DNA of 42,841 nucleotides from Dendronalium phyllosphericum CENA369 (GTDB lineage: Bacteria; Cyanobacteriota; Cyanobacteriia; Cyanobacteriales; Nostocaceae), in contig NZ_JAECZA010000204.1 of assembly GCF_016056275.1 (NCBI RefSeq), positions 1 through 42,841 on the forward strand. The letters are read 5' to 3'. A program made the translations under genes and the position numbers. Positions within the stretch are counted from its first letter, which is position 1, and every line of letters begins with the position of its first letter. The notes beneath the pieces are model-generated. The model saw only the letters and a program-made list of their open reading frames with translations, made no database searches and was not told where the DNA came from. This document shows, piece after piece, positions 15,751-23,906 of the stretch.

Positions 15751-18345
15751 ATGAAAATAACTATTCCGGAAATTTCTCTAATTGTCCTTATCGGTGCTTC
15801 TGGTTCGGGGAAATCGACTTTTTCTCGCAAGCACTTTCAGCCTTTTGAGGTGCTGTCTTCTGATTTTTGCCGCGGGTTGGTGTCAAATAACGAAAATAAC
15901 CAGACTGTCTCCAAAGACGCTTTTGAGGTGTTGCACTTTATTGTTGCCAAACGACTAGCAGCAGGTAAACTCACTGTAATCGATGCTACCAACGTGCAGA
16001 TGGAAGACCGCAAACCTTTGCTACAAATGGCACGGCAGTATCATTGCTTTGCGATCGCAATTGTTCTCGACCTCCCAGAAGAATTATGCCACGAACGCAA
16101 CCAACAACGCAGCGATCGCCAGTTTGGCCCCCATGTGGTGCGTCGGCATACCCAAATGTTACGCCGTTCTCTAAGGGGTTTGGAAAAGGAAGGTTTCCGC
16201 TATGTTTATACTCTTAACTCTTTAGAAGCAATTGAATCTGTCGAAATTGAGCGTCAACTTCTTTGGAATAATCTCAAGCACGAACGCGGCCCCTTTGATA
16301 TCATTGGTGACGTTCATGGCTGTTGCGACGAGCTGGAAACATTACTGCAACAGTTAGGCTACCAAAAGGGCAGGGGGGCAGAGGAGCAGGAGAGCAGAGG
16401 GGATGAATTGTGGGACTATCCAATTTACTATCATCCTGAAGGACGTAAAGCTGTTTTTCTTGGCGATTTGGTAGATAGAGGGCCGCGTATCTTAGATACA
16501 GTCAAGCTGGTGCGAAATATGGTTAGTGCGGGTACGGCTCTTTGCGTTCCTGGTAATCATGAAAACAAGCTGTTGCGGAAACTACGTGGTAAAAATGTCC
16601 GAGTAACTCATGGACTAGAGCAAACTTTAAATGAGATTGAGGCGTTACCTGATGCAGTGCGCGAACCTTTCTCCAAAGAATTAGAAAAGTTTCTTGATTC
16701 CCTTATCAGTCACTACCTCCTAGATGATGGGCGGTTAGTGGTAGCGCACGCCGGGATGAAACAAGAAATGCAAGGACGAGGGTCTGGTGCGGTGCGTGAG
16801 TTTGCCCTTTATGGCGAAAGTACTGGCGAGATTGATGAATTTGGTTTACCCGTGCGTTACAACTGGGCAGGAGAGTACCGGGGTGAAGCGATGGTGGTTT
16901 ACGGACACACCCCTGTACCGGAAGCGGAATGGCTGAATAACACTATTGATATTGATACAGGTTGTGTCTATGGTGGCAAATTAACCGCCCTGCGCTATCC
17001 AGAAAGGGAATTAGTGAGCATCCCCGCCGCCCGTGTTTACCGCGAACCTGTGAAACCGCTGAACAACAATACAATCACACGCACATTCCAGCAGGAACTC
17101 GATGATGTCTTGCACATAGAGGACGTACTGGGTAAGCGCATCATTAATACCAGACTTCAGAATAACATTACCATTCGGGAAGAAAATGCGATCGCAGCCC
17201 TAGAAGTGATCAGTCGTTTTGCTGCTAATCCTAAATGGTTGATTTATCTACCGCCTACCATGTCCCCTGTGGAAACATCCCAAGCATCAGGATTTTTAGA
17301 ACATCCAGCACAAGCCTTTGCCTATTACCAAAACGCCGAAATTACGGAAATAGTTTGTGAAGAAAAACACATGGGTTCGCGGGCTGTGGTGGTTGTTTGT
17401 CGGGATTTAAAAGCTGCCGAAAAACGGTTTGGTGTCATAAATGAGGGAATCGGCATCTGTTACACCCGCACGGGAAGGCGCTTTTTCGATGATTCAGCTT
17501 TGGAAATAGAACTTTTAACACGGGTCAATGCTGCTCTTTCCCACAGTGGCTTTTGGGAAGAATTTCAGACAGATTGGGTGTGTCTGGATTGTGAATTGAT
17601 GCCTTGGTCAGCTAAGGCTCAGGGACTACTGCGAGAACAGTATGCACCCGTGGGTGTAGCTTCACGGCTTGCCCTTGGTAATGCTGTTAGTTTACTACAA
17701 CAGGCAAGCGATCGCGGCGTGGAAATAAGCACCCCACTTAAACACTACCAACAACGTGCAGAGATGGCGCAGCAATACGTTACTGCCTACCGTCGCTACT
17801 GTTGGACAGTTACTGATATTTCGCAACTCAAACTCGCTCCCTTCCACATCCTGGCAACCGAGAAAACTGTCCATGTTGACAAAGACCATCGCTGGCACAT
17901 GGAGCAAATAGCTAAAATTTGCCAGTCAGACCCCGCCTTGCTTCTAGCTACTGGTTATAAAATGATAGATTTGACAGACCCCAGCAGCCAAGCAGAAGGT
18001 GTCTATTGGTGGGAAAAACTCACCGCTGCGGGAGGTGAAGGTATGGTTGTCAAGCCAATGCAATTCATCGTCCGAGGTAGTCGCGGTATCTTACAGCCTG
18101 CGGTAAAGTGTCGCGGCCAAGAATATCTGCGAATTATCTACGGCCCGGAATACTCAACCCCAGAGAATTTACAACGCCTGCGCCAACGGGGTTTATCTCA
18201 CAAACGTTCTTTGGCTATGCGCGAGTTTGCCTTGGGTGTGGAAGCATTGGAAAGATTTGTTACCCATGCACCTCTACGTCGCGTGCATGAATGCGTTTTT
18301 GGGATTTTGGCATTAGAGAGCGAACCTGTAGATCCGCGACTTTAA
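15751..18345 (+). CDS. pnkp: Pnkp: polynucleotide kinase-phosphatase-ligase for RNA repair
   Basis: This 864-residue protein is bacterial Pnkp, which heals 2',3'-phosphate and 5'-OH ends and seals them. The kinase domain has Walker A GASGSGKST (Lys21, Ser22). The metallophosphoesterase domain has GDVHGC (Asp187, His189), GDLVDRGP (Asp239), GNHE and a YGHTP His. The C-terminal adenylyltransferase/ligase domain has the KxxG motif as EEKHMGS with Lys539, and TDWVCLDCELMPW. Length and residue spacing agree with the characterised Clostridium thermocellum enzyme. I chose the ATG at 15751: an upstream ATG at 15709 would translate the palindrome at 15722-15741. A G-rich repeat at about 16366-16402 encodes a Gly/Glu/Arg insertion in the phosphatase domain. 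Bacterial Pnkp needs Hen1 for ligation, and hen1 lies four genes upstream. Confidence 0.95.
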   Translation: MKITIPEISLIVLIGASGSGKSTFSRKHFQPFEVLSSDFCRGLVSNNENNQTVSKDAFEVLHFIVAKRLAAGKLTVIDATNVQMEDRKPLLQMARQYHCFAIAIVLDLPEELCHERNQQRSDRQFGPHVVRRHTQMLRRSLRGLEKEGFRYVYTLNSLEAIESVEIERQLLWNNLKHERGPFDIIGDVHGCCDELETLLQQLGYQKGRGAEEQESRGDELWDYPIYYHPEGRKAVFLGDLVDRGPRILDTVKLVRNMVSAGTALCVPGNHENKLLRKLRGKNVRVTHGLEQTLNEIEALPDAVREPFSKELEKFLDSLISHYLLDDGRLVVAHAGMKQEMQGRGSGAVREFALYGESTGEIDEFGLPVRYNWAGEYRGEAMVVYGHTPVPEAEWLNNTIDIDTGCVYGGKLTALRYPERELVSIPAARVYREPVKPLNNNTITRTFQQELDDVLHIEDVLGKRIINTRLQNNITIREENAIAALEVISRFAANPKWLIYLPPTMSPVETSQASGFLEHPAQAFAYYQNAEITEIVCEEKHMGSRAVVVVCRDLKAAEKRFGVINEGIGICYTRTGRRFFDDSALEIELLTRVNAALSHSGFWEEFQTDWVCLDCELMPWSAKAQGLLREQYAPVGVASRLALGNAVSLLQQASDRGVEISTPLKHYQQRAEMAQQYVTAYRRYCWTVTDISQLKLAPFHILATEKTVHVDKDHRWHMEQIAKICQSDPALLLATGYKMIDLTDPSSQAEGVYWWEKLTAAGGEGMVVKPMQFIVRGSRGILQPAVKCRGQEYLRIIYGPEYSTPENLQRLRQRGLSHKRSLAMREFALGVEALERFVTHAPLRRVHECVFGILALESEPVDPRL

Positions 18346-18586
18346 CTGCTGAATGCAAAATTTAGCAAAGCGATCGCTACCTTTGTAGGATTTGAGCAAG
18401 GGGTATACTAATTTACTTACCATTTAGCATATTTCCTTGTCACCTTTCCTAAGTCTCCTGTCCGATATTACTTAAGTCATAATTAAGTACTTACTTTTAT
18501 CACTAGTATCTAACTGTTTGAATTTCTAAACTTATAAACGTAAGACATACAAATCATTTACACAATTCACAACAGGAGATTTAGTG

Positions 18587-18820
18587 ATGAATATCAAACA
18601 AATACTAGTTAGTACTGCGCTTCTTTTACCATTTACTCTTACTTCTATACCTTCACAAGCATCAGCACTAGAAGTTATTGTTAATTCTCACGCTCACAAT
18701 ACCACTGTTTCAAAGATAGCAAGAAAACCACCAGTGAAAAAGAAAGTTTTGATTCCTGGACATTGGGAGAAAACAAATCATGGTCGCAAGTGGGTTCCTG
18801 CTCATTACGTATATAGATAA
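18587..18820 (+). CDS. Small exported protein with GHW..W-type C-terminal motif
   Basis: This 77-residue protein starts with a clear signal peptide (MNIKQILVSTALLLPFTLTS, with cleavage likely after SQASA). The mature part is short and basic and ends PGHWEKTNHGRKWVPAHY. This resembles YXWGXW/GHW repeats found in small bacterial envelope proteins. I chose the ATG at 18587 rather than the GTG at 18584, because AGGAG at 18574-18578 is then better spaced. Its function is unknown; an envelope location is the only inference I would make. Confidence 0.75.
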   Translation: MNIKQILVSTALLLPFTLTSIPSQASALEVIVNSHAHNTTVSKIARKPPVKKKVLIPGHWEKTNHGRKWVPAHYVYR

Positions 18821-19144
18821 AAACGTTTATAAACCTAAGTAATTGGCTAAGGTACTTCTAAATAAATATCCTATCGCTATTGAGGCTATGAAAGTTGGAG
18901 GAGAGCAAAAGGCAAAAGAATCATGATTTTGTCAGCTTTTCGTCTATTTCAAATGAGTGGCTTATTTGGGGACTGATAAATAAAAAACATTCCAAATTTT
19001 CTTGTGGGATGGGTGTCCTCACCTGTCCCATCAAGATATCTAACGAACGCCACAACGTGGATAATTTATTTCTTGAAAATGCCTTAAACAATGTTGCACT
19101 AGAACTTTTTATCATCTCCCTACTTTTAGTAGGGAGACTATGAA
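18821..19144. other. Gap with dispersed repeat and hairpin
   Basis: This 324-base gap lies between two exported-protein genes. It contains a GATGGG..CCCATC inverted repeat (about 19009-19033) of a kind dispersed in cyanobacterial genomes. A strong hairpin lies at 19115-19137 next to the start of the COP23 gene. Two overlapping reading frames on opposite strands have no family likeness and I reject them. Confidence 0.55.
19115..19137 (+). promoter_or_regulatory. Hairpin covering the ribosome binding site of the COP23 gene
   Basis: TCTCCCTACT, a TTT loop and AGTAGGGAGA form a perfect 10-base-pair hairpin. The 3' arm contains the AGGGAGA ribosome binding sequence for the ATG at 19145. In the mRNA this would mask the binding site. 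Alternatively it is a terminator of the preceding gene, though no T-run follows. Confidence 0.55.
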
Positions 19145-19696
19145 ATGAGCAGACAAAAAACCTTTTACTCAAGATTTGTAGAGTTATTTATGAAATTAGC
19201 ACGATTGACAAATGTTTTGGTTGCGGGTGTTGTCGCCCTCGGCGCGACTGCAAGTATCAATCAACCTAGTCAAGCTCAAGGTGGGCGAGGTTTTTATTGT
19301 GACAACTCAACAAGAAAACCCGTGACAGTGTACCAAAATGAGAAAGGTGTGACTGAGCCTTGGATTCGCTGGACTTCCAATTACTTCCAAAACTCTGGCT
19401 ACGACCCACTGACGCGTTGTCAAGAGGTGAGCGGACGCTTGGAAACCTACCGCCGCAACAAACAGTTGAGATATGTTACGACAGGCCATATGAACGGACA
19501 AAATGTGATTTGCACTGCTAACCAGTTAAATGGACAGTGTAATGAGTTGATATTGACCCTGAAACCAAATGAAAATCCTGTGCGGACATTAACCAATCTC
19601 TTCGCTTGGCGCTCAGGAGCTGCGCCCTCTACAAGTGGAAGAAATAAAACACCTTACATCGATGTCAGAGGACATTTAGGAATTCGTAAAGAGTAA
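19145..19696 (+). CDS. COP23 domain protein (exported)
   Basis: This 183-residue protein belongs to the cyanobacterial COP23 family, named after a circadian-oscillating 23-kDa polypeptide of Cyanothece. Family features are FYCDNSTRKPVTVYQ, EPWIRWTSNYF, TRCQEVSGRLETYRRN, LRYVTTGHMNGQNVICTA and CNELILTLKPNENP, with four or five Cys likely forming disulfides. A signal peptide (MKLARLTNVLVAGVVALGAT, cut near SQAQ) points to export. Two starts are possible: ATG 19145, with AGGGAGA upstream, or ATG 19190, which gives the more typical short signal peptide. I list 19145 because of its ribosome binding site. The molecular function is unknown. Confidence 0.85.
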   Translation: MSRQKTFYSRFVELFMKLARLTNVLVAGVVALGATASINQPSQAQGGRGFYCDNSTRKPVTVYQNEKGVTEPWIRWTSNYFQNSGYDPLTRCQEVSGRLETYRRNKQLRYVTTGHMNGQNVICTANQLNGQCNELILTLKPNENPVRTLTNLFAWRSGAAPSTSGRNKTPYIDVRGHLGIRKE

Positions 19697-20058
19697 ATTA
19701 TTCAGATAAATTGAAGACTTTTCAAAATATTGCTTGAAACTCTCTTTCTATTTCGATTTCTCTAATCTTTTGGGATGAGGCGAGTGCGTGACACTTAGTC
19801 AACGCACCCGACTTTATTCAATTTGGCAAGTGGACTCACCAAGACTGCGCTGCTTCACCTAGTTGCAATATGTTGTATCTGAATCTTCAAATCCCTAAAT
19901 ATCTTTCTTAGGTATGAAATAAATTCATCACCTCAGGTAGTAGCTCAAAAATTTTCAGCTAGCTATCCTAGATAAAGTACTTTTATTTAGTCACTACAAT
20001 AATCCTCTGTTACAAAGATTAGATATTTCTCAATCAACGTTCCTTACATAGCGACGAT
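19697..20058. other. Gap between COP23 and pentapeptide genes
   Basis: In this 362-base gap I see one imperfect hairpin, GTGCGTGAC..GTCAACGCAC near 19784-19808, which may end COP23 transcription but lacks a strong T-run. The remainder is AT-rich with no credible ORF or RNA gene. Confidence 0.45.
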
Positions 20059-20589
20059 ATGAAAGCAGATGAACTCCTGAAAAACTATGCCGCAGGCGTA
20101 AGAGACTTTACTGCTGTCAACTTGAGCGAAGCAAACTTGAAAGAAGCCAATATCAGTGGGGCAATTTTAAATAAAGCTATCTTAGATGGAGCTAATCTCA
20201 GTCATGCTAATCTATCGCACACTAGCTTGCTTGAGGCCGACTTGAACGGAGCTAATTTGAGCAATGCAAACTTGACTGGTAGTAACTTAGCTGGAGCTAT
20301 TTTGGATGGAGCCATTTTAGATGGTGCAATTTTAGATGGAGCTAATTTGACCCAAGCTGATTTGACTGTCGCCAAGCTAATTGAAGCTAACCTGAGCGAA
20401 GCGGAGTTGCACGAAGCGAAATTGAATGCGGCAAATTTAGATAAAGCAGACCTCAGTGGTGCAGACTTAACTGTAGCTGACTTGACTCAGGCCAATCTTA
20501 CCCGCGCAGATTTAAACGCTGCTAATTTGAACGGCGCAAATCTAGAGGGAGCCAATTTAGAAGGAACTATTTTGGATGGGAATGTTTGA
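20059..20589 (+). CDS. Pentapeptide-repeat protein
   Basis: This 176-residue protein is almost entirely A(D/N)LXX pentapeptide repeats (about 30 units, e.g. ANLSH, ADLNG, AILDG) after a 20-residue leader MKADELLKNYAAGVRDFTAVN. Such repeats fold into a right-handed quadrilateral beta-helix. The leader is of the form common in short cyanobacterial members. Three consecutive near-identical AILDG units (about 20291-20340) indicate recent repeat expansion. There is no signal peptide or membrane segment. The role is unknown; pentapeptide proteins can be structural or bind other proteins. Confidence 0.93.
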   Translation: MKADELLKNYAAGVRDFTAVNLSEANLKEANISGAILNKAILDGANLSHANLSHTSLLEADLNGANLSNANLTGSNLAGAILDGAILDGAILDGANLTQADLTVAKLIEANLSEAELHEAKLNAANLDKADLSGADLTVADLTQANLTRADLNAANLNGANLEGANLEGTILDGNV

Positions 20590-20727
20590 GGACGCGGAGA
20601 CTTGGAGACGCGGAGACTTGGAGACGCGGAGACGCGGGGATGCGGGGACGCGGGGATGCGGGGAAAGAACTTTCCCTCTCCCTACTCCCCACTCCCTACT
20701 CCCTACTCCCCACTCCCTGCTCCCTAC
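20590..20727. repeat. GGAGACGCG minisatellite plus CCCTACT tract
   Basis: About 70 bases of GGAGACGCGGAGACTT-type and GGGGATGCGG-type units start directly after the pentapeptide stop codon. They are followed by heptamer units CCCTACTCCCCACT (about 20678-20727), which run up to the stop codon of the DUF937 gene. The G-rich and C-rich parts form another G-then-C pair. Confidence 0.7.
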
Positions 20728-21248
20728 CTTCTCATATACTGACTAGCCAACTGGATAGCATCAGCAATATCGACATCGCCATCCCTGTCTGCATCCAAGA
20801 AGGAATTAAGGATAGGATTCCCGCCAGCTTGAGGATTGTGTGCGTTTGCGCCAGATTGCAAGAAATTCAGCACTACAGGCACTGCTAAAGGCAGTAATTG
20901 TTGGATAGTACCAGCATCTAAGCCAGTGCGCTGGGATGCAACTTCAGCTACTTGCTGCTGTATCGCCGGAGAAAAGAGGGAGTTAACAGCTTGAGGGTTG
21001 TCAGAAGTGCCACTATATTGATTGACTAAAGCTTGGGCTTCTTCATTACCGCTTGTAGCTTGCTTCTCTTGCAAAGAAGAACGCACATAGTTCCCCACAA
21101 TACCCAATACAGATTGTATTGTTGAGGGATCTGCCCCAGTGCGATCGCTCAATTGATTCACAGCGTTGATAATACTGCCAATTTGACCCAAGCTGCCTTG
21201 CTGATTGGGATTGCTGACAGCACCAAGAATTTGATCGAAAAGTCCCAT
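20724..21248 (-). CDS. DUF937 family protein with an EF-hand-like C-terminus
   Basis: This 174-residue protein begins MGLFDQILGAVSNPNQQGSLG, continues with helical segments (IGSIINAVNQLSDRTGADPSTIQSVLGIVG, GLDAGTIQQLLPLAVPVVLNFL) and matches the DUF937 pattern. Near the C-terminus DADRDGDVDIADAIQLA reads as a calcium-binding EF-hand or dockerin-like loop, with Asp at positions 1, 3 and 5. There is no signal peptide. The function is unknown; calcium binding is a prediction from that loop. It converges on the pentapeptide gene across the minisatellite. Confidence 0.82.
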   Translation of the reverse strand: MGLFDQILGAVSNPNQQGSLGQIGSIINAVNQLSDRTGADPSTIQSVLGIVGNYVRSSLQEKQATSGNEEAQALVNQYSGTSDNPQAVNSLFSPAIQQQVAEVASQRTGLDAGTIQQLLPLAVPVVLNFLQSGANAHNPQAGGNPILNSFLDADRDGDVDIADAIQLASQYMRR

Positions 21249-21575
21249 AAGTTTGTTTTGTTTCTATATTTTTCTCTTTCCCAAGACTGATTTGCCAAAT
21301 CCTCAAACTTCAAGTCTCAGGCTAGACAAACCAAGCCTGCCTTGGGATGTACTTTCTGTGATGCACTAAATTTGCAAGGATCGCAACTTCCCTAGGATCT
21401 ATACTTCTTACTTTCTACTCTGATAAAAAAGATTGAAACTATTAATATTAAAAGCATCTGCCTTGAAAGTGCTGAGCGCTGAGTGCTGAGTAAAAATACT
21501 AGTACCCAGTACCCAGTACCCAGTCCCTTTTTCATTGGGACTGCCTACTGAATACCCACTAAATTTTTGCCACCC
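21249..21575. other. Divergent promoter gap with short tandem repeats
   Basis: This 327-base gap separates the divergent DUF937 and GTPase genes. It contains GCTGAGCGCTGAGTGCTGAG (21471-21490) and a run of ACCCAGT units (about 21504-21524). Apart from these repeats, no operator or RNA gene is evident. Confidence 0.5.
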
Positions 21576-23141
21576 ATGCCTCTGTCCCGCATTGTCACGC
21601 TGATTGTTGGTCTAATCGTCATTTTGGGGCTAGCCCTGTGGCTGATTGATTCTCTATCGCGCCTCTACTGGCAGTTGTCTTATTCTCCGTTGCTAGGCAA
21701 TTTGCTGTTGTTGCTGCTGGTTGTGTTGATAGGGGCCTTAGTTGCAGCTTTTATTTATTACGTACTGGTAATGCAGGCTGGAGAGAAACGTTCTCGCCGC
21801 AGTCGCCCCCGTGTAACTCCAGCGCAAATACCAGCTGCCAAATCTGATGCGGCTTCTTCTACACTACAAGCTGTACGACAACAAGTAGCGCAAATTCAAG
21901 ATGAAGTAGCACGGCAAGCTTTACTCAGTCGATCGCGGGAAATTGAAGTTAATCTAGCGCGTGGTGAAATTCAAGTGGTAGTATTTGGCACGGGAAGTGC
22001 TGGCAAAACTTCCCTAGTCAATGCAATTATGGGACGCATGGTGGGTCAAGTGGATGCACCAATGGGTACAACCCAAGTCGGCGAAACCTATTGTATGCGG
22101 CTCAAAGGATTAGAACGCAAGATTTTAATTACAGATACGCCAGGGATTTTAGAAGCAGGGGTAGCAGGAACGGAACGAGAACAGTTAGCAAGAGAACTAG
22201 CCACCTCAGCAGATTTACTATTATTTGTGGTAGATAATGATCTGCGGCGTTCGGAATACGAGCCACTGCGCGGCTTGGCAGAAATTGGCAAGCGATCGCT
22301 GCTAATCCTCAATAAAACTGATTTATACACCGATGAAGATAAAGAAGCGATTTTAGCACGATTGCGCCAACGAGTACGGGGATTTATTGCGACTAATGAT
22401 GTAGTGGCGATCGCGGCTAATCCCCAATCTGCACAATTAGAAACTGGTGAAATCTTCCAGCCAGAAGCGGATATTGTACCTTTGCTGCGGCGGATGGCAG
22501 CGATTTTAAGGGCTGAGGGTGAAGATTTGGTAGCAGATAATATTCTTTTGCAATCGCTGCGACTGGGAGAAGAAGCGCGAAAACTCATCGATAGCCAGCG
22601 TCGCCGTCAAGCCGACAAAATCGTGGAACGGTTTCAATGGATTGGCGCAGGTGTTGTATCAGTCACACCGCTACCATTTGTCGATTTATTGGCAACTGCT
22701 GCTGTCAATGCTCAAATGGTCGTAGAAATTGGCAGAGTCTACGGCTGTGAACTGAACATGGAACGGGGACGAGAGTTAGCCCTTTCCTTAGCCAAAACCA
22801 TCGCCAGTCTGGGTATAGTCAAGGGAGCGATTGAATTACTTTCTACTGCTTTGCAAACGAATCCTGCCACTTTTATTGTCGGTAGGGCAATTCAGGGCGT
22901 AACGGCAGCTTATTTAACGCGGATTGCTGGTAAAAGTTTTATTGAGTATTTTCGTCACGACCAAGATTGGGGTGATGGTGGAATGACTGAGGTAGTGCAG
23001 CGACAGTTTCAAATTAATCGCAGAGATGAATTTATTAAAGCTTTTGTACAAGAAGCGATCGCACGGGTGGTGAAGCCTTTAACGGATAAATCTGAGGTAA
23101 TTGAACGCGATGAAGAAGTCCAAAGTGAAGATGTTAGGTAA
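21576..23141 (+). CDS. Membrane-associated GTPase with DUF697 domain
   Basis: This protein of about 521 residues starts with two predicted membrane helices (VTLIVGLIVILGLALWLID and LLGNLLLLLLVVLIGALVAAFIYYV), then a basic stretch and a coiled coil. The Era/YcjF-like GTPase domain has G1 GTGSAGKTS, G3 DTPG and G4 NKTD. The C-terminal DUF697 region (VERFQWIGAGVVSVTPLPFVDLLATAAV) is helical and hydrophobic. The ATG at 21576 is preferred over a TTG nine bases upstream. Proteins with this layout are widespread in cyanobacteria and probably act at the membrane; the process is unknown. The downstream Uma2 gene is close but not overlapping. Confidence 0.88.
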   Translation: MPLSRIVTLIVGLIVILGLALWLIDSLSRLYWQLSYSPLLGNLLLLLLVVLIGALVAAFIYYVLVMQAGEKRSRRSRPRVTPAQIPAAKSDAASSTLQAVRQQVAQIQDEVARQALLSRSREIEVNLARGEIQVVVFGTGSAGKTSLVNAIMGRMVGQVDAPMGTTQVGETYCMRLKGLERKILITDTPGILEAGVAGTEREQLARELATSADLLLFVVDNDLRRSEYEPLRGLAEIGKRSLLILNKTDLYTDEDKEAILARLRQRVRGFIATNDVVAIAANPQSAQLETGEIFQPEADIVPLLRRMAAILRAEGEDLVADNILLQSLRLGEEARKLIDSQRRRQADKIVERFQWIGAGVVSVTPLPFVDLLATAAVNAQMVVEIGRVYGCELNMERGRELALSLAKTIASLGIVKGAIELLSTALQTNPATFIVGRAIQGVTAAYLTRIAGKSFIEYFRHDQDWGDGGMTEVVQRQFQINRRDEFIKAFVQEAIARVVKPLTDKSEVIERDEEVQSEDVR

Positions 23142-23172
23142 ATAGATATCTCTATAAATTATTAAGTTGATT

Positions 23173-23808
23173 ATGGCTCAAATTCAAACAGCAACAAAAT
23201 TAGTAACATTTGAGGAATTTATTCAATGGTATCCAGAAAATTCTCCAGTACGTTACGAACTACATAATGGGGCAATTATTGAGATGACACCACCTAGCGG
23301 TAAGCATGAAGAAATCAAAGGGTTTTTAAATAATAAACTAGTCATTGAATACAGTCGATTAAACCTTCCTTACTTCATACCCAATCAAGCAATAGTAAAA
23401 GCTCCTGAAGGTGAATCTGGTTATTTACCAGATGTTTTAATCTTGAATCGCCACAGTTTAGCTTCAGAACCTCTTTGGACAAAATCCTCTACTGTTACTC
23501 AAGGTAGTTCAATTGCTTTGGTGATTGAAGTTGTTAGCCAAAATTGGCGCGATGATTACTACAAAAAGCTTGCTGACTATGAGGAAATGGGTATCCCTGA
23601 ATATTGGATCGCCGATTACGCCGCATTAGGTGCTAGAAAGTTCATTGGCGATCCGAAACTTCCTACCTTCTCAATTTATCAATTAGTAGATGGGGAGTAT
23701 CAAGTTAGTCAGTTTCGAGGCAACGACTACATCATATCCCCAACTTTTCCCGATTTGAAAATAACAGTTAATCAAATTTTTCAAGCTGGGGAAGTTGTTC
23801 GAGACTAA
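23173..23808 (+). CDS. Uma2 family (DUF820) protein
   Basis: This 211-residue member has LVTFEEFIQWYPENSPVRYELHNGAIIEM, GYLPDVLILNRHSL (acidic position), SIALVIEVVSQNWRDDYYKKLADYEEMGIPEYWIADY (Glu, then Lys, of the core) and a C-terminal FPDLKITVNQIFQ. The ATG at 23173 fits best; a TTG at 23167 would add two residues. Unlike the copy at 10676, the Glu-Lys pair looks intact. It is followed by another PD-(D/E)XK-like gene. Confidence 0.88.
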   Translation: MAQIQTATKLVTFEEFIQWYPENSPVRYELHNGAIIEMTPPSGKHEEIKGFLNNKLVIEYSRLNLPYFIPNQAIVKAPEGESGYLPDVLILNRHSLASEPLWTKSSTVTQGSSIALVIEVVSQNWRDDYYKKLADYEEMGIPEYWIADYAALGARKFIGDPKLPTFSIYQLVDGEYQVSQFRGNDYIISPTFPDLKITVNQIFQAGEVVRD

Positions 23809-23906
23809 CTAGATAATTTTATATTGATTTGCGATCGCGAGGTGATTATGCTATTAACAAATAAATCAGTAAAAACCCCAGATATATAGTCTTTTCTCCT
23901 GCCAAG

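Noticed and set aside
18895-19172. Overlapping reading frames of 82-83 residues on both strands
   Set aside because: There is no recognisable domain. The frames overlap each other, the dispersed repeat and the COP23 start, and the codon pattern is random.
22088-22588. 166-residue minus-strand frame inside the GTPase gene
   Set aside because: It is opposite a GTPase with intact G motifs and its Ser/Arg-rich composition is typical of an antisense shadow.
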